From JAZGER01 sp036480335 (GTDB lineage Bacteria; Pseudomonadota; Gammaproteobacteria; DSM-19610), in assembly GCA_036480335.1 (NCBI GenBank), contig JAZGGH010000051.1, positions 1 to 64,000 of the forward strand: 64,000 nt of DNA. The letters are read 5' to 3'. Both the position numbers and the translations under genes were made by a program. Positions 1 to 8,859 of the stretch are shown in pieces; the first letter of the stretch is position 1, and each line of letters opens with the position of its first letter. The notes under the pieces were generated by a model. It was not told where the DNA came from. It was given only the letters and a program-made list of their open reading frames with translations, and searched no databases.

Positions 1-446
1 GGATGCCATGGCGATTATGTGCCGACCCATAGCGTTTTCTGTAGGTTTTATTTTGATGGCGAAGCTGCTGGTACAGGTCACCACCAGAGCGCTTGTCGGC
101 CAGAATATACTGATAAATCGTTTCAGGTGCAGCTTGATGATGCCTTCCTTTTCAAATCGGCCTGCCATCTGTTCAGGACTCCAGTCCTGATCAAGACTGC
201 CTGTATCAGCTCCTTGATTTCATCGGTGAGCTTGATCGCTTTTGGCTTCGTCTCGTGACGCTCCTTTGCTAGACGATCTGCCTGTTTGTGGCGATACCCC
301 TTCAGTCCCTTATTGCGTTCGACTTCCCTGTATATCGTACTTTGTGAGCGATCCAGGGCGCTGGCTATTGCTGTCGGTGTTATTTCGTTTTTCATTGAAA
401 GTTCGATATAATGTCTTTCCTCAAGACTCAGGTGTTTGTAGTTCAT
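1..446 (-). pseudogene. IS30-family transposase, two frameshifts, cut by left edge
   Basis: The reading frame starting at 446 encodes the N-terminal helix-turn-helix part of an IS30-type transposase (MNYKHLSLEERHYIE, then SQSTIYREVERNKG). It leaves frame near 195. In the next frame DWSPEQMAGRFEKEGIIK continues the family, and near 131 a second shift is needed to read PETIYQYILADKRSGGDLYQ and onward to base 1. Each shift is consistent with loss of one base. The DDE catalytic core would lie beyond the window edge. The element is therefore inactive as read. The family assignment rests on the recognisable order of these motifs; whether the rest of the copy is intact cannot be seen. Confidence 0.85.
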
Positions 447-530
447 TTGTTACCTCTGCTTTGGGTTTCGTAGCCTGCAGTGTAACTCTGAGTCTTGTTC
501 TCTTACAGGGTGCAACACTTTTAGCTAGCA
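447..530 (-). mobile_element. Presumed left end of the IS30-type element
   Basis: This stretch lies between the transposase start and speE. On the minus strand it begins around 521 with GTGTTGCACC, which resembles the ends of IS30-family elements (which often carry GTGTTGCACT-like termini). The exact boundary and any target duplication cannot be fixed because the other end is outside the window. Confidence 0.4.
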
Positions 531-584
531 TCAGAGGCTATGTACTTATGATACGAATTCAGCTAATTTAAATAACATCCGGAT

Positions 585-1457
585 ATGAATAATACTATTG
601 ACTCTGATCTCTGGTGCAGCGAAATCTGCAATGATGCAGGCAGTGCCTACTCACTGAAAATCCGTAAATTCTTACATTCTGAAAAAACCCGCTATCAGCA
701 AATTGATATTTATGAGACTGAACAATTCGGTAATCTGATGGTCATCGACGGGTTTTTCATGCTTACCAGCCGAGATAATTTTCTTTACCATGAAATGATG
801 TCTCATCCAGCTCTGTTCACCCACCCGAATCCGAAAAAAATCGTCATCATCGGCGGGGGCGATTGCGGCACCCTGAGAGAAGTACTCAAACATAACTCAG
901 TGGAACACGCTTTACAGGTTGAAATTGATGAACAGGTCACTCGTTTATCGGAAATCTATTTCCCGGAACTGTGCGAAAGCAACCATGATCCACGTGCGAA
1001 ATTCTTTTTTGGGGACGGTATTCGCTGGATGAAAGAAACGGAGCCGGGCAGTATTGATGTGATTATCGTTGATAGCACCGACCCTGTTGGCCCCGCTAAA
1101 GGTCTGTTTAGTGAAGATTTTTTCCGCGACTGCCACATAGCGCTGGGCAAAGACGGCCTGTTGGTGCAACAAAGTGAATCGCCATTATTGCATCTTGAAA
1201 GCATCATCCAGCCCATGCATCAGGCCATGCGCAAGTCGGGTTTTACAGATACTCACAGCTTGCAGTTTCCACAACCCTGCTACCCGAGTGGCTGGTGGAC
1301 TGCCACACTGGCGGGGAAACAGAACCTACAAAATTATCGGTTGCAAGATGCAGCCGAAAAAACCTTCGCCACGCTTTACTACAACCAGGGTATTCATCAG
1401 GCAGCGCTGGCAATACCGGAACTGCTACGAACTACCGGTAAGCCGATCCAGACGTAA
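585..1457 (+). CDS. speE: Spermidine synthase (polyamine aminopropyltransferase)
   Basis: This 290-residue cytosolic enzyme should transfer an aminopropyl group from decarboxylated S-adenosylmethionine to putrescine. The cofactor-binding loop IIGGGDCGTLREVLKH lies at about residues 87-102, and the substrate gatekeeper motif VDSTDPVGPA follows at about 162-171. The length matches the family. The start ATG at 585 lies just after the IS30 remnant, so the insertion may have replaced the native promoter. Its 3' end overlaps fetB, which is on the other strand, by 33 bases. No speD or other decarboxylase gene is in view. Confidence 0.93.
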   Translation: MNNTIDSDLWCSEICNDAGSAYSLKIRKFLHSEKTRYQQIDIYETEQFGNLMVIDGFFMLTSRDNFLYHEMMSHPALFTHPNPKKIVIIGGGDCGTLREVLKHNSVEHALQVEIDEQVTRLSEIYFPELCESNHDPRAKFFFGDGIRWMKETEPGSIDVIIVDSTDPVGPAKGLFSEDFFRDCHIALGKDGLLVQQSESPLLHLESIIQPMHQAMRKSGFTDTHSLQFPQPCYPSGWWTATLAGKQNLQNYRLQDAAEKTFATLYYNQGIHQAALAIPELLRTTGKPIQT

Positions 1458-2219
1458 ACGGCTCCGCTCATCAAATAATCGGTTCACCGCAAGATGCACC
1501 GCCGTCAGCGTACCAAAGCCTGCACCCGCCGCAATCAGAAACATAATCAGAATCTGGTATTTTACTGCCTCAACTGGTGGCACACCCGCCAGGATCTGGC
1601 CGGTCATCATACCCGGCAAACTGACAATCCCCGCTGCCGCCATGGCATTGATGATCGGTATCAGCCCGGTACGGAATACCTGTTGTTTTATCTGCGCGAT
1701 GGCTGCTGATGGAGAATGCCCCAGCATTAGCCTGGCTTCAATCACGGCGCGCTGATCCCATGTCATCTGTGTCAGGCGATCCAGCGCCAGAGCAATACCT
1801 GTCATGGTATTGCCCAACAACATACCCAATAGTGGAATGGCATACTGAGGCAGATACCATGGGTCATTGCCAATCACAAATAACAACGCAAACAATGTCA
1901 CTGTAAAAGACGACACAAACATCGATAAAACGCCCAGCCCATAACCCCAACGTCCACTAAAACGACGCTGCTGCCGGACCATCACTTCGCGACCAGCAAT
2001 CAGCAACATCACAGAAGCAAGCAGCAGCACCAGCCAGACATTAACAGTCTCAAACAGGGCCTTCAGTACCAATCCAATCAACAGCAATTGAATCACCGTG
2101 CGTACAGCAGCTACCAGTATATCGCCTGCCAGTCGATGACTCATCGGCCAGGCCGTCAGCGCCAGGGCAATCACCAGAATAGAGGCTAACGCCAGATCGA
2201 AAAAACTTAATTCAAGCAT
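1425..2219 (-). CDS. fetB: FetB/YbbM-type ABC transporter permease
   Basis: This 264-residue inner-membrane protein has about six to seven hydrophobic segments, starting with residues 8-25 and 33-55. It belongs to the UPF0014/FetB family. In E. coli, FetA-FetB is reported to export iron and to increase resistance to oxidative stress. Family hallmarks include the central GLGVLSMFVSSFTVTLFALL-like region and LLGNTMTGIALALDRL at about 135-150. It is translationally coupled to fetA by an 8-base overlap. Its last 33 bases are antisense to the 3' end of speE. Function is assigned from the family and from pairing with fetA. Confidence 0.85.
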   Translation of the reverse strand: MLELSFFDLALASILVIALALTAWPMSHRLAGDILVAAVRTVIQLLLIGLVLKALFETVNVWLVLLLASVMLLIAGREVMVRQQRRFSGRWGYGLGVLSMFVSSFTVTLFALLFVIGNDPWYLPQYAIPLLGMLLGNTMTGIALALDRLTQMTWDQRAVIEARLMLGHSPSAAIAQIKQQVFRTGLIPIINAMAAAGIVSLPGMMTGQILAGVPPVEAVKYQILIMFLIAAGAGFGTLTAVHLAVNRLFDERSRLRLDRLTGSS

Positions 2220-2811
2220 TATTAACCGCTCTCAATCTGCCGGATTCCATCCAACAAACCTTATCAGCAACACGCCGAATCTGCGCCTGGGAATGACTTA
2301 CCCACACCAGACCGAGCACATGGTCTTTAGCAATATGCAGCAATATATCTTCAACACGGCGCGTATTTTTTTCATCCAGATTCGCCGTTGGCTCATCCAG
2401 CAATAAAACATCAGGTTCAATACAAATGGCACGAGCAATCGCCAGTCGCTGACGCTCACCGCCGGAAAGCTGCCGCACATCCCTGTCCATTATCGATCGT
2501 GCAAAACCAAATTCTGCCAGCAATGAGTAATCCACTCGCTGAAAATGATCGGCCAGCGTGTCAGACCACCACTGCGAATCAGATGCCACCAACGTCACTC
2601 GCGCGCGCCACTCATCTGCTAAATACTGTTCTCTTGAGCGGTCATTCAACAATACCTCACCCTGATTCGGATCGAGATCTGCAAGCGCCCGTAGAAGCAA
2701 AGTTTTACCGGAACCGGATTCACCCGAAATACACAGGCATTCGCCTGCCTGCAGTGAAAAACTGACTGCATGCAATAAATCGGGACGTTGCAGATGATTA
2801 ACAGTAAACAA
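2212..2811 (-). CDS. fetA: FetA/YbbL-type ABC transporter ATP-binding protein
   Basis: This 199-residue ATPase partners FetB. Walker A is GESGSGKT (about residues 30-37), the signature is LSGGERQRLAIARA (about 116-129), and Walker B is VLLLDEPTANLDE. It is short, like other members of this subfamily. The only plausible start is a TTG at 2809-2811, just 15 bases after the CCA end of the upstream tRNA, and no clear ribosome-binding site precedes it. This suggests it is read from a tRNA-containing transcript and translated weakly. Confidence 0.85.
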   Translation of the reverse strand: MFTVNHLQRPDLLHAVSFSLQAGECLCISGESGSGKTLLLRALADLDPNQGEVLLNDRSREQYLADEWRARVTLVASDSQWWSDTLADHFQRVDYSLLAEFGFARSIMDRDVRQLSGGERQRLAIARAICIEPDVLLLDEPTANLDEKNTRRVEDILLHIAKDHVLGLVWVSHSQAQIRRVADKVCWMESGRLRAVNNA

Positions 2812-2826
2812 GCGGATATCTTTATT

Positions 2827-2903
<77 letters not shown>

Positions 2904-2947
2904 TTAAGGGAAGGTATTCTAACAGTTTCTGACGGCCATGAAAGGCT

Positions 2948-2970
2948 GGAAGCCAGATGATCCGGCTTCC
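2948..2970 (-). terminator. Hairpin after rpoD, weak terminator candidate
   Basis: GGAAGCC and GGCTTCC form a perfect 7-bp stem with a 9-base loop, 15 bases past the rpoD stop. No run of T follows on the minus strand, so intrinsic termination may be inefficient, which would allow read-through into the tRNA and fetA. Confidence 0.35.
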
Positions 2971-2984
2971 ATATCAAATCGTTG

Positions 2985-4793
2985 TTATTCTATTTCCAGG
3001 AAGCTGCGAAGCTGTTCGGAGCGTGATGGATGACGCAGTTTGCGTAGCGCTTTGGCTTCAATCTGACGAATACGTTCACGGGTAACGTCAAACTGTTTAC
3101 CGACTTCTTCCAGCGTATGATCAGTGTTCATATCGATACCGAAACGCATCCGCAGAACCTTGGCTTCACGCGGTGTCAGACCAGCCAGTACGCCCTGAGT
3201 TGTTTCATGCAGACCTGTCGTAGATGCAGAATCGATAGGTGAATCGATATTGCTGTCTTCGATGAAGTCACCCAAATGTGAATCTTCATCATCACCAATT
3301 GGCGTTTCCATTGAAATCGGCTCTTTGGCAATTTTCATCACCTTGCGCACTTTATCTTCCGGCAAGTCCATACGCTCGGAGAGTTCTTCCGGGGTTGGCT
3401 CACGGCCGATTTCCTGCAACATCTGACGCGAGATACGGTTGAGCTTGTTGATGGTCTCAATCATGTGTACCGGAATACGGATGGTACGCGCCTGATCAGC
3501 AATCGAGCGAGTAATAGCCTGGCGAATCCACCAGGTAGCATAGGTTGAAAATTTGTAACCGCGACGGTATTCAAACTTGTCTACCGCTTTCATCAAACCG
3601 ATATTGCCTTCCTGAATCAGATCAAGGAACTGTAAACCACGATTCGTGTATTTTTTCGCAATAGAGATGACCAGCCGTAAGTTGGCTTCGACCATTTCCT
3701 TTTTTGCCCGACGCGCTTTTGCTTCACCAATCGACATAAGTCGATTAATATTTTTGATTTCTCTGATCAGCAGACAATTTTGATTTTCGATCGCCAGTAA
3801 TTTACCCTGCGCACGCAAGATTTCCTGACGATTTTCAGCCAGCACATCTGAATATTTGTGGCCACCCTTAATCTGCTGATCTAACCAGTCAAGATCCGTT
3901 TCATTGTCTGGAAACGAAGTAATAAAATCTTTGCGCGGCATATGTGCCTGTCTCACACAGATATCCATAATGATACGTTCGTGCGATCGAATTTTTCTGA
4001 TGCTGCCACGCAGAGATAACGTCATCGCTTCAATGATACGTGGAGAGAGTTTTATAAAACGCAGTTTGTTACAGATTTCAGCGCGAATCGCCGTGATCTT
4101 GTCCATCTTCGGATTACTTTTTTCAGCCAGCTTTGCCACTTCAGCATATTTTTGCTTCAGGAAGGTAAAAAACTCCCGAACTTCTTCTGGATCCGGGCCA
4201 GTATCAACGGGGGTGTCATCATCGTCATCATCAGAAGATGACTTGGCACCGGGGGCCGGAATCGGCGCTTCTTCCGCATCTGGATCAACAAACGCTGCCA
4301 TCAGATCAGGGATACGCCCTTCACCTGCGGCAATGCGTTCATATTGTTTTAAAAGAATCGGCCCGGATGCCGGAAAACTGGTCAACGCGGCATATACCTG
4401 TGCAAGCCCATCCTCGATCCGTTTTGCGATCTCAATTTCGCCTTCACGAGTGAGCAATTCAACCGTTCCCATTTCCCGCATGTACATGCGTACCGGGTCT
4501 GTAGTACGGCCAAATTCACTGTCCACACTGGCCAGGGCAGCAGCGGCTTCTTCAGCTGCCACTTCATCGGTAGAATCTTTGTTTCCGGATAGCAGTAAGG
4601 TGTCGGCATCAGGCGCAACTTCATGGACAGTAATGCCCATATCATTGATCATGCTGATGATGCCTTCAATCTGATCGGGATCAACAATTTCGTTCGGCAG
4701 GTGGTCATTCACTTCGGCATAGGTAAGGAAACCCTGCTCCTTACCTTTGGCGATTAACATCTTGAGTTGTGACTGCTGATCCGGATTAACCAC
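2985..4793 (-). CDS. rpoD: RNA polymerase primary sigma factor (sigma-70)
   Basis: This is the 602-residue housekeeping sigma factor. Region 1.1 is at the N-terminus. An acidic non-conserved region with a run of aspartates lies at about 190-200. Region 2 contains RRAKKEMVEANLRLVISIAK and the -10 recognition helix with TYATWWIRQAITR. Region 4 ends with the -35 recognition helix VTRERIRQIEAKALRKLR. Length matches gammaproteobacterial RpoD (about 610). It is the last gene of the rpsU-yqeY-dnaG-rpoD block. A 139-bp inverted-repeat element lies between it and dnaG. Confidence 0.98.
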   Translation of the reverse strand: MVNPDQQSQLKMLIAKGKEQGFLTYAEVNDHLPNEIVDPDQIEGIISMINDMGITVHEVAPDADTLLLSGNKDSTDEVAAEEAAAALASVDSEFGRTTDPVRMYMREMGTVELLTREGEIEIAKRIEDGLAQVYAALTSFPASGPILLKQYERIAAGEGRIPDLMAAFVDPDAEEAPIPAPGAKSSSDDDDDDTPVDTGPDPEEVREFFTFLKQKYAEVAKLAEKSNPKMDKITAIRAEICNKLRFIKLSPRIIEAMTLSLRGSIRKIRSHERIIMDICVRQAHMPRKDFITSFPDNETDLDWLDQQIKGGHKYSDVLAENRQEILRAQGKLLAIENQNCLLIREIKNINRLMSIGEAKARRAKKEMVEANLRLVISIAKKYTNRGLQFLDLIQEGNIGLMKAVDKFEYRRGYKFSTYATWWIRQAITRSIADQARTIRIPVHMIETINKLNRISRQMLQEIGREPTPEELSERMDLPEDKVRKVMKIAKEPISMETPIGDDEDSHLGDFIEDSNIDSPIDSASTTGLHETTQGVLAGLTPREAKVLRMRFGIDMNTDHTLEEVGKQFDVTRERIRQIEAKALRKLRHPSRSEQLRSFLEIE

Positions 4794-4945
4794 GTATTTT
4801 CTACCTCAACGCATTTAAGGGTGTAAATGTATCGGACAACTACCCAGCGGGTTGAGCTGTCTGACCAAATGAACAGCGCATTATAGCACGCCATTTACAA
4901 TATATGTGACACATTTTGCGTAAATTCGTTCTCTCTGAAAACTAG

Positions 4946-5084
4946 CAGGCTGTTGAAAAGCCTCAGGCGAGCGCATGACAAGGCAAAAATTGGCGAAAAA
5001 GCGCAGTGTACACGCAGTACATGAGCATTTTGAGTCGATTTTTAGCGCAAGGATTGTGCCGCATGAGGGTTTTTCAACAGCCTG
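4946..5084. repeat. Inverted-repeat element copy 1 (MITE-like)
   Basis: Ends CAGGCTGTTGAAAA and TTTTCAACAGCCTG are inverted repeats. The interior shares the string GCGCAGTGTACACGCAGTAC with copies 2 and 3. Flanking TA dinucleotides are seen on both sides. The element has no coding capacity. It lies between dnaG and rpoD. Confidence 0.85.
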
Positions 5085-5107
5085 TTAGGCGAACAATCCG
5101 ACAATTA

Positions 5108-6871
5108 TCAACCATCCCGGAGCGGCTTTTTCTGCATCAGAGCAACCAGCTCCTGCTTTTCTGCAGCCGACATTTCGGCAAATGCCTTGAGCCTTAACTC
5201 ATTGATTCGACTTTCAGTATGCCGCTTATACAACAATTCCAGCGCGCCTTCGAATTCAACCTGATAATATTCATCAGACAACAGCAACGTTTCACCCGCC
5301 AATATCGAAAGATGGCGCGCCTCAGGCTGGCCTCGCCAGCGTTCTATAATTGCGCCAGTTTGTATGCCAGGATTTTCCTGAGCAAGCCTGAGAAGATCAA
5401 TAAGTAATGGAATTCCCGGTATATCAAGTTCTTGCCAGCCAGGTGGCATATCAACCTGCTGTGCCAGTACTGGAAAATGCAATAAAAACTGAATCGCCTG
5501 TCGAACCGGCGATAGATCTTTCTGTTGAGGCTTTCTGGGCGTAAAAGAGCCGGGAGAATCTCCTCGCGCCAGAATGCGCTGCCTGACAAACCCACCTTCC
5601 AGTTGTGTCAATTCAGCCAGCCTGTTAAGCATCATTTCCCGAAACAGGTCATCCGGCAAATGATTCAACAGGGGTTTTGCCAGCTCCGCCAGATGCGCGC
5701 GACCATCCATACTGCTCATATTGACACGCCCCGACAACTCCGCATAAAAAAACTCCGATAACGGCAGCGCATTTTCAAGCCGTTTGCGAAACCCCTCAGC
5801 GCCTTCCTTGCGCACCAACGAATCCGGATCCTCGCCATCAGGTATAAACAGGAAACGCGCCTCACGCCCCTGGCGCATCATTGCCATACAGTTTTCCAGC
5901 GCTTTCCAGGCCGCTTTGCGGCCAGCAGCATCACCATCAAAACAGAAAAAAACCTCCGGGACGATACGAAATATGCGCTCCAGATGCTCTGCTGTCGTTG
6001 CTGTGCCCAGTGTTGCAATGGCATTGTTGATGCCGCTCTGAGCAAGAGCGACCACATCCATATAACCCTCTACTACCAGCAGATTGCCCAGATTGCGCTC
6101 CGCCTTACGCGCTTCAAATAATCCATATAATTCCTTGCCCTTATGGAACAAAACGCTTTCAGGGCTGTTCATGTATTTGGGTTTTTCATCGCCCATAACA
6201 CGACCACCAAAACCGATAACCCGACCACGCCGATCAGTGATCGGGAACATAATCCGATCCCGGAAACGATCATAGCGAGAACCATCATCGCGATCGATCA
6301 ATAATCCCAGCTCTTCTGCGCCCTTCAGGCGATCAGCATCCCCGCGCAACAATGAAGCCAGATTTTCCCAACCCGGAGGAGCAAAACCAATACCGAATCG
6401 CGCAGCAATTTCCCCGCTCAAACCCCGTTTTTTAAGATAATCGATTGCGGTTTTCGCCTGCGGATGATGACGTAATTGATCCTGATAATATCGGCTTGCC
6501 TGGCTGAGAATTTCTAGCAAACCCGGCGCAGGAGCAGATCCTTCTTTACTGACAAAACTATGCTGCCCAGTCTCGCGCGGCACCTCAAGACCGACAATTG
6601 AGGCCAGTTCTTCGATCGACTCAGGAAACGACAGATGCTCGTATTCCATCAAAAAACCGATAGCACTACCATTCGCGCCACAGCCAAAGCAATGGTAGAA
6701 CTGCTTGGATTGGCTCACCGTGAATGAAGGTGTTTTTTCGTTATGGAAGGGGCAGCAGGCAGTAAAATTCTGCCCGGCTTTTTTTAGCGCAACACGACTG
6801 TCGATAATATCAACAATGTCGACGCGATTAAGCAGATCATCAATGAAGGGTTGTGGGATCAGGCCAGTCAT
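5108..6871 (-). CDS. dnaG: DNA primase
   Basis: This 587-residue primase makes RNA primers for replication and partners with DnaB helicase. The N-terminal zinc-binding domain shows CPFHNEKTPSF at about 40-50 followed by HCFGCGANG at about 60-68. The catalytic TOPRIM fold includes LLVVEGYMDVVAL at about 263-275 and FCFDGDAAGRKAA at about 308-320. The helicase-binding C-terminal domain occupies the last 150 residues. Length matches E. coli (581). It is in the usual position between rpsU-yqeY and rpoD, but inverted-repeat elements flank it on both sides. Confidence 0.97.
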   Translation of the reverse strand: MTGLIPQPFIDDLLNRVDIVDIIDSRVALKKAGQNFTACCPFHNEKTPSFTVSQSKQFYHCFGCGANGSAIGFLMEYEHLSFPESIEELASIVGLEVPRETGQHSFVSKEGSAPAPGLLEILSQASRYYQDQLRHHPQAKTAIDYLKKRGLSGEIAARFGIGFAPPGWENLASLLRGDADRLKGAEELGLLIDRDDGSRYDRFRDRIMFPITDRRGRVIGFGGRVMGDEKPKYMNSPESVLFHKGKELYGLFEARKAERNLGNLLVVEGYMDVVALAQSGINNAIATLGTATTAEHLERIFRIVPEVFFCFDGDAAGRKAAWKALENCMAMMRQGREARFLFIPDGEDPDSLVRKEGAEGFRKRLENALPLSEFFYAELSGRVNMSSMDGRAHLAELAKPLLNHLPDDLFREMMLNRLAELTQLEGGFVRQRILARGDSPGSFTPRKPQQKDLSPVRQAIQFLLHFPVLAQQVDMPPGWQELDIPGIPLLIDLLRLAQENPGIQTGAIIERWRGQPEARHLSILAGETLLLSDEYYQVEFEGALELLYKRHTESRINELRLKAFAEMSAAEKQELVALMQKKPLRDG

Positions 6872-6910
6872 GACGCATTGTAGCCTGTTGTGGCAGAACC
6901 CGGCAGGGAC

Positions 6911-7056
6911 TTAACAGGCTGTTGAAAAAGTCTCAGGTGAGCGCAAGACAAGGCAAAATTTGGCAAAAAAGCGCAGTGTACACGCAGTACATAAGAATTT
7001 TGAGCTGACTTTTAACGCGAGATTGTGCTGCATAAGGTTTTTCAACAGCCTGTTAA
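6911..7056. repeat. Inverted-repeat element copy 2 (MITE-like), perfect 19-bp ends
   Basis: The 146-bp element has perfect 19-bp terminal inverted repeats TTAACAGGCTGTTGAAAAA. The interior is similar to copies 1 and 3, including CGCAGTGTACACGCAGTACA. It lies between yqeY and dnaG. Its right end supplies the stop codon of yqeY. Confidence 0.88.
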
Positions 7057-7508
7057 GCGCCTAAACGCGCCTTGATTTTACCACTGACTGCACTCATATC
7101 AGCACGACCCTGCAACTGCGGTTTGAGAACCCCCATAATCTTACCCATATCTTTCAGACTGCTGGCACCTGTTTTGGTCAGTGCATCATCAATCATTGCG
7201 GCAATTTCATCATCAGACAACTGGGCAGGCAGATAAGTTTTGATGAGTTCCAGCTCGTAATTTTCTTTTTTCGACAAATCTTCTCGATTCGCCTTGTCGA
7301 ACTGCTCAATAGATTCACGACGCTGCTTCGCCATTTTATCAAGCACAAGCAGTATCTGATCATCATCCAGCTCAATACGTTCATCCACTTCGCGCTGCTT
7401 GATGGCAGCAAGAATCAGACGAATAACCCCAAGTCGAGGTTTGTCTCTACCACGCATGGCATCTTTCATGTCCTGCGTGACTGTTTCCTTAAGAGAAGAC
7501 ACTGACAC
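7053..7508 (-). CDS. yqeY: YqeY/GatB-Yqey domain protein
   Basis: This 151-residue protein belongs to the YqeY family, which is related to the C-terminal tRNA-interacting tail domain of the amidotransferase subunit GatB. Family features seen are RLGVIRLILAAIKQREVD near the start, YLPAQLSDDEI in the middle and MGKIMGVLKPQLQGRADMS near the end. The start is a GTG at 7506-7508. The gene sits between rpsU and dnaG, which is the usual order in many gammaproteobacteria. The stop codon TAA at 7053-7055 is part of the terminal repeat of inverted-repeat element copy 2. The precise function of the family is unsettled. Confidence 0.93.
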   Translation of the reverse strand: MSVSSLKETVTQDMKDAMRGRDKPRLGVIRLILAAIKQREVDERIELDDDQILLVLDKMAKQRRESIEQFDKANREDLSKKENYELELIKTYLPAQLSDDEIAAMIDDALTKTGASSLKDMGKIMGVLKPQLQGRADMSAVSGKIKARLGA

Positions 7509-7520
7509 GTTATATTAAGA

Positions 7521-7736
7521 TCAGTAGAGGCGCGTACGGCGGGTAGTATCGCGAGAGACTTTCTTCATATGCCGTTTAACGGCGGCTGCCTGCTTGCGTT
7601 TGCGTTCCTGTGTAGGCTTTTCGTAGAACTCACGACGGCGAACATCGGAAAGAACACCTGCTTTTTCGCAGGCACGTTTGAAACGGCGCATTGCAACTTC
7701 AAAAGGCTCGTTTTCACGGACTCGTACATTAGGCAT
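7521..7736 (-). CDS. rpsU: 30S ribosomal protein bS21
   Basis: This 71-residue basic protein of the small ribosomal subunit starts MPNVRVRENEPFEVAMRRFK, exactly as in other bS21 proteins, which fixes the ATG at 7734-7736 in preference to an upstream alternative. The C-terminus is very basic (RKRKQAAAVKRH then RRTRLY). GAGG lies upstream of the start. It is the first gene of the rpsU-yqeY-dnaG-rpoD block and diverges from tsaD. Confidence 0.98.
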   Translation of the reverse strand: MPNVRVRENEPFEVAMRRFKRACEKAGVLSDVRRREFYEKPTQERKRKQAAAVKRHMKKVSRDTTRRTRLY

Positions 7737-7823
7737 AGATGCCAAACCTCATTGTCTGATTGATTAAAGGGCGTGGATTATACCAGTGCCCTGCCGAAAG
7801 GTAAAATACGGTACCATAACGGC

Positions 7824-8837
7824 ATGAAGGTACTGGGTATTGAGACATCTTGCGACGAAACCGGGGTTGCGCTGTTTGACACGGATCAAGGTCTGCTGGC
7901 GCATACCTTATATAGTCAGATCCCGATTCATGCTGAATATGGCGGGGTGGTACCGGAACTGGCCTCAAGGGACCATATTCGCAAACTGCTACCGCTGACC
8001 CGACAACTGTTTGACGACGCCTCAATCAAAGCGAAGGACATCCATGCCGTGGCCTATACCGCCGGGCCAGGTCTGGCTGGTGCCCTGCTGGTGGGTGCCA
8101 GCATTGGCCGCAGTCTGGCCTGGGGCTGGGATGTGCCGGCACTTGGCGTGCATCACATGGAAGGCCATTTACTGGCAGCAATGCTGGACACGCCACAACC
8201 GACATTTCCGTTTGTCGCGCTGCTGGTATCCGGCGGACATACGATGCTTGTCGATGTTAAAGCCATTGGCGAGTATAAAATTCTTGGCGAAAGCCTGGAT
8301 GACGCAGTCGGAGAAGCCTTTGACAAAACCGCAAAAATGCTCAATCTTGGCTATCCGGGCGGGCCGGTGCTGGCAAAACTGGCCACCGAAGGCAATCCAG
8401 ACAGATTTACCTTTCCGCGGCCAATGCTCGACCGACCGGGACTGGACTTCAGCTTCAGCGGTCTGAAAACCTTTTCGCTGACAACCTTTCATGCACACAA
8501 CGATGATCGGCAAACAAAGGCTGATATCGCGCGCGCCTTTGAAGATGCCGTTGTCGAAACGCTGCGCATCAAATGCCAACGCGCTCTGAAACAGACCGGA
8601 CGGAGACAACTGGTCATTGCTGGCGGTGTCGGTGCGAACCAGCATTTACGTACAGACCTGACCGATATGGCCAACGAACTTGGCTGTGAGCTATTTTATC
8701 CGCGCATTGAATTTTGCACCGATAATGGTGCCATGATTGCCTATGCAGGCGCCTGTCGACTGGCAAGTGGGCAGTCACAAAATCTGGAAGTCAACATTCA
8801 CCCGCGCTGGTCGCTCGAAGACCTTCCAGCGCTGTGA
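7824..8837 (+). CDS. tsaD: tRNA N6-threonylcarbamoyladenosine transferase TsaD
   Basis: This 337-residue enzyme transfers the threonylcarbamoyl group to A37 of ANN-decoding tRNAs together with TsaB and TsaE. It starts MKVLGIETSCDETG, so the ATG at 7824 is preferred to the longer frame. Metal and nucleotide-binding signatures are visible: HHMEGHLLA at about 111-119, LVSGGHTMLV at about 133-142, and AGGVGANQHLR in the C-terminal half. Length matches the family. Divergence from rpsU is the standard arrangement. Confidence 0.98.
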   Translation: MKVLGIETSCDETGVALFDTDQGLLAHTLYSQIPIHAEYGGVVPELASRDHIRKLLPLTRQLFDDASIKAKDIHAVAYTAGPGLAGALLVGASIGRSLAWGWDVPALGVHHMEGHLLAAMLDTPQPTFPFVALLVSGGHTMLVDVKAIGEYKILGESLDDAVGEAFDKTAKMLNLGYPGGPVLAKLATEGNPDRFTFPRPMLDRPGLDFSFSGLKTFSLTTFHAHNDDRQTKADIARAFEDAVVETLRIKCQRALKQTGRRQLVIAGGVGANQHLRTDLTDMANELGCELFYPRIEFCTDNGAMIAYAGACRLASGQSQNLEVNIHPRWSLEDLPAL

Positions 8838-8859
8838 TAACAACCAACAGGAAATAACC

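Noticed and set aside
1425..1457. Overlap of speE and fetB as an assembly error
   Set aside because: Both proteins end at normal lengths for their families and both frames are intact, so a short tail-to-tail overlap is acceptable.
3904..4674. Plus-strand 256-codon open frame inside rpoD
   Set aside because: It is antisense to a highly conserved part of rpoD and is Ser/Arg-rich without any recognisable domain or ribosome-binding site.
4946..7056. Inverted-repeat elements as intrinsic terminators
   Set aside because: The arms are separated by more than 100 bases and no T run follows in copies 1-3, so they do not fit terminator structure even though the ends pair well.
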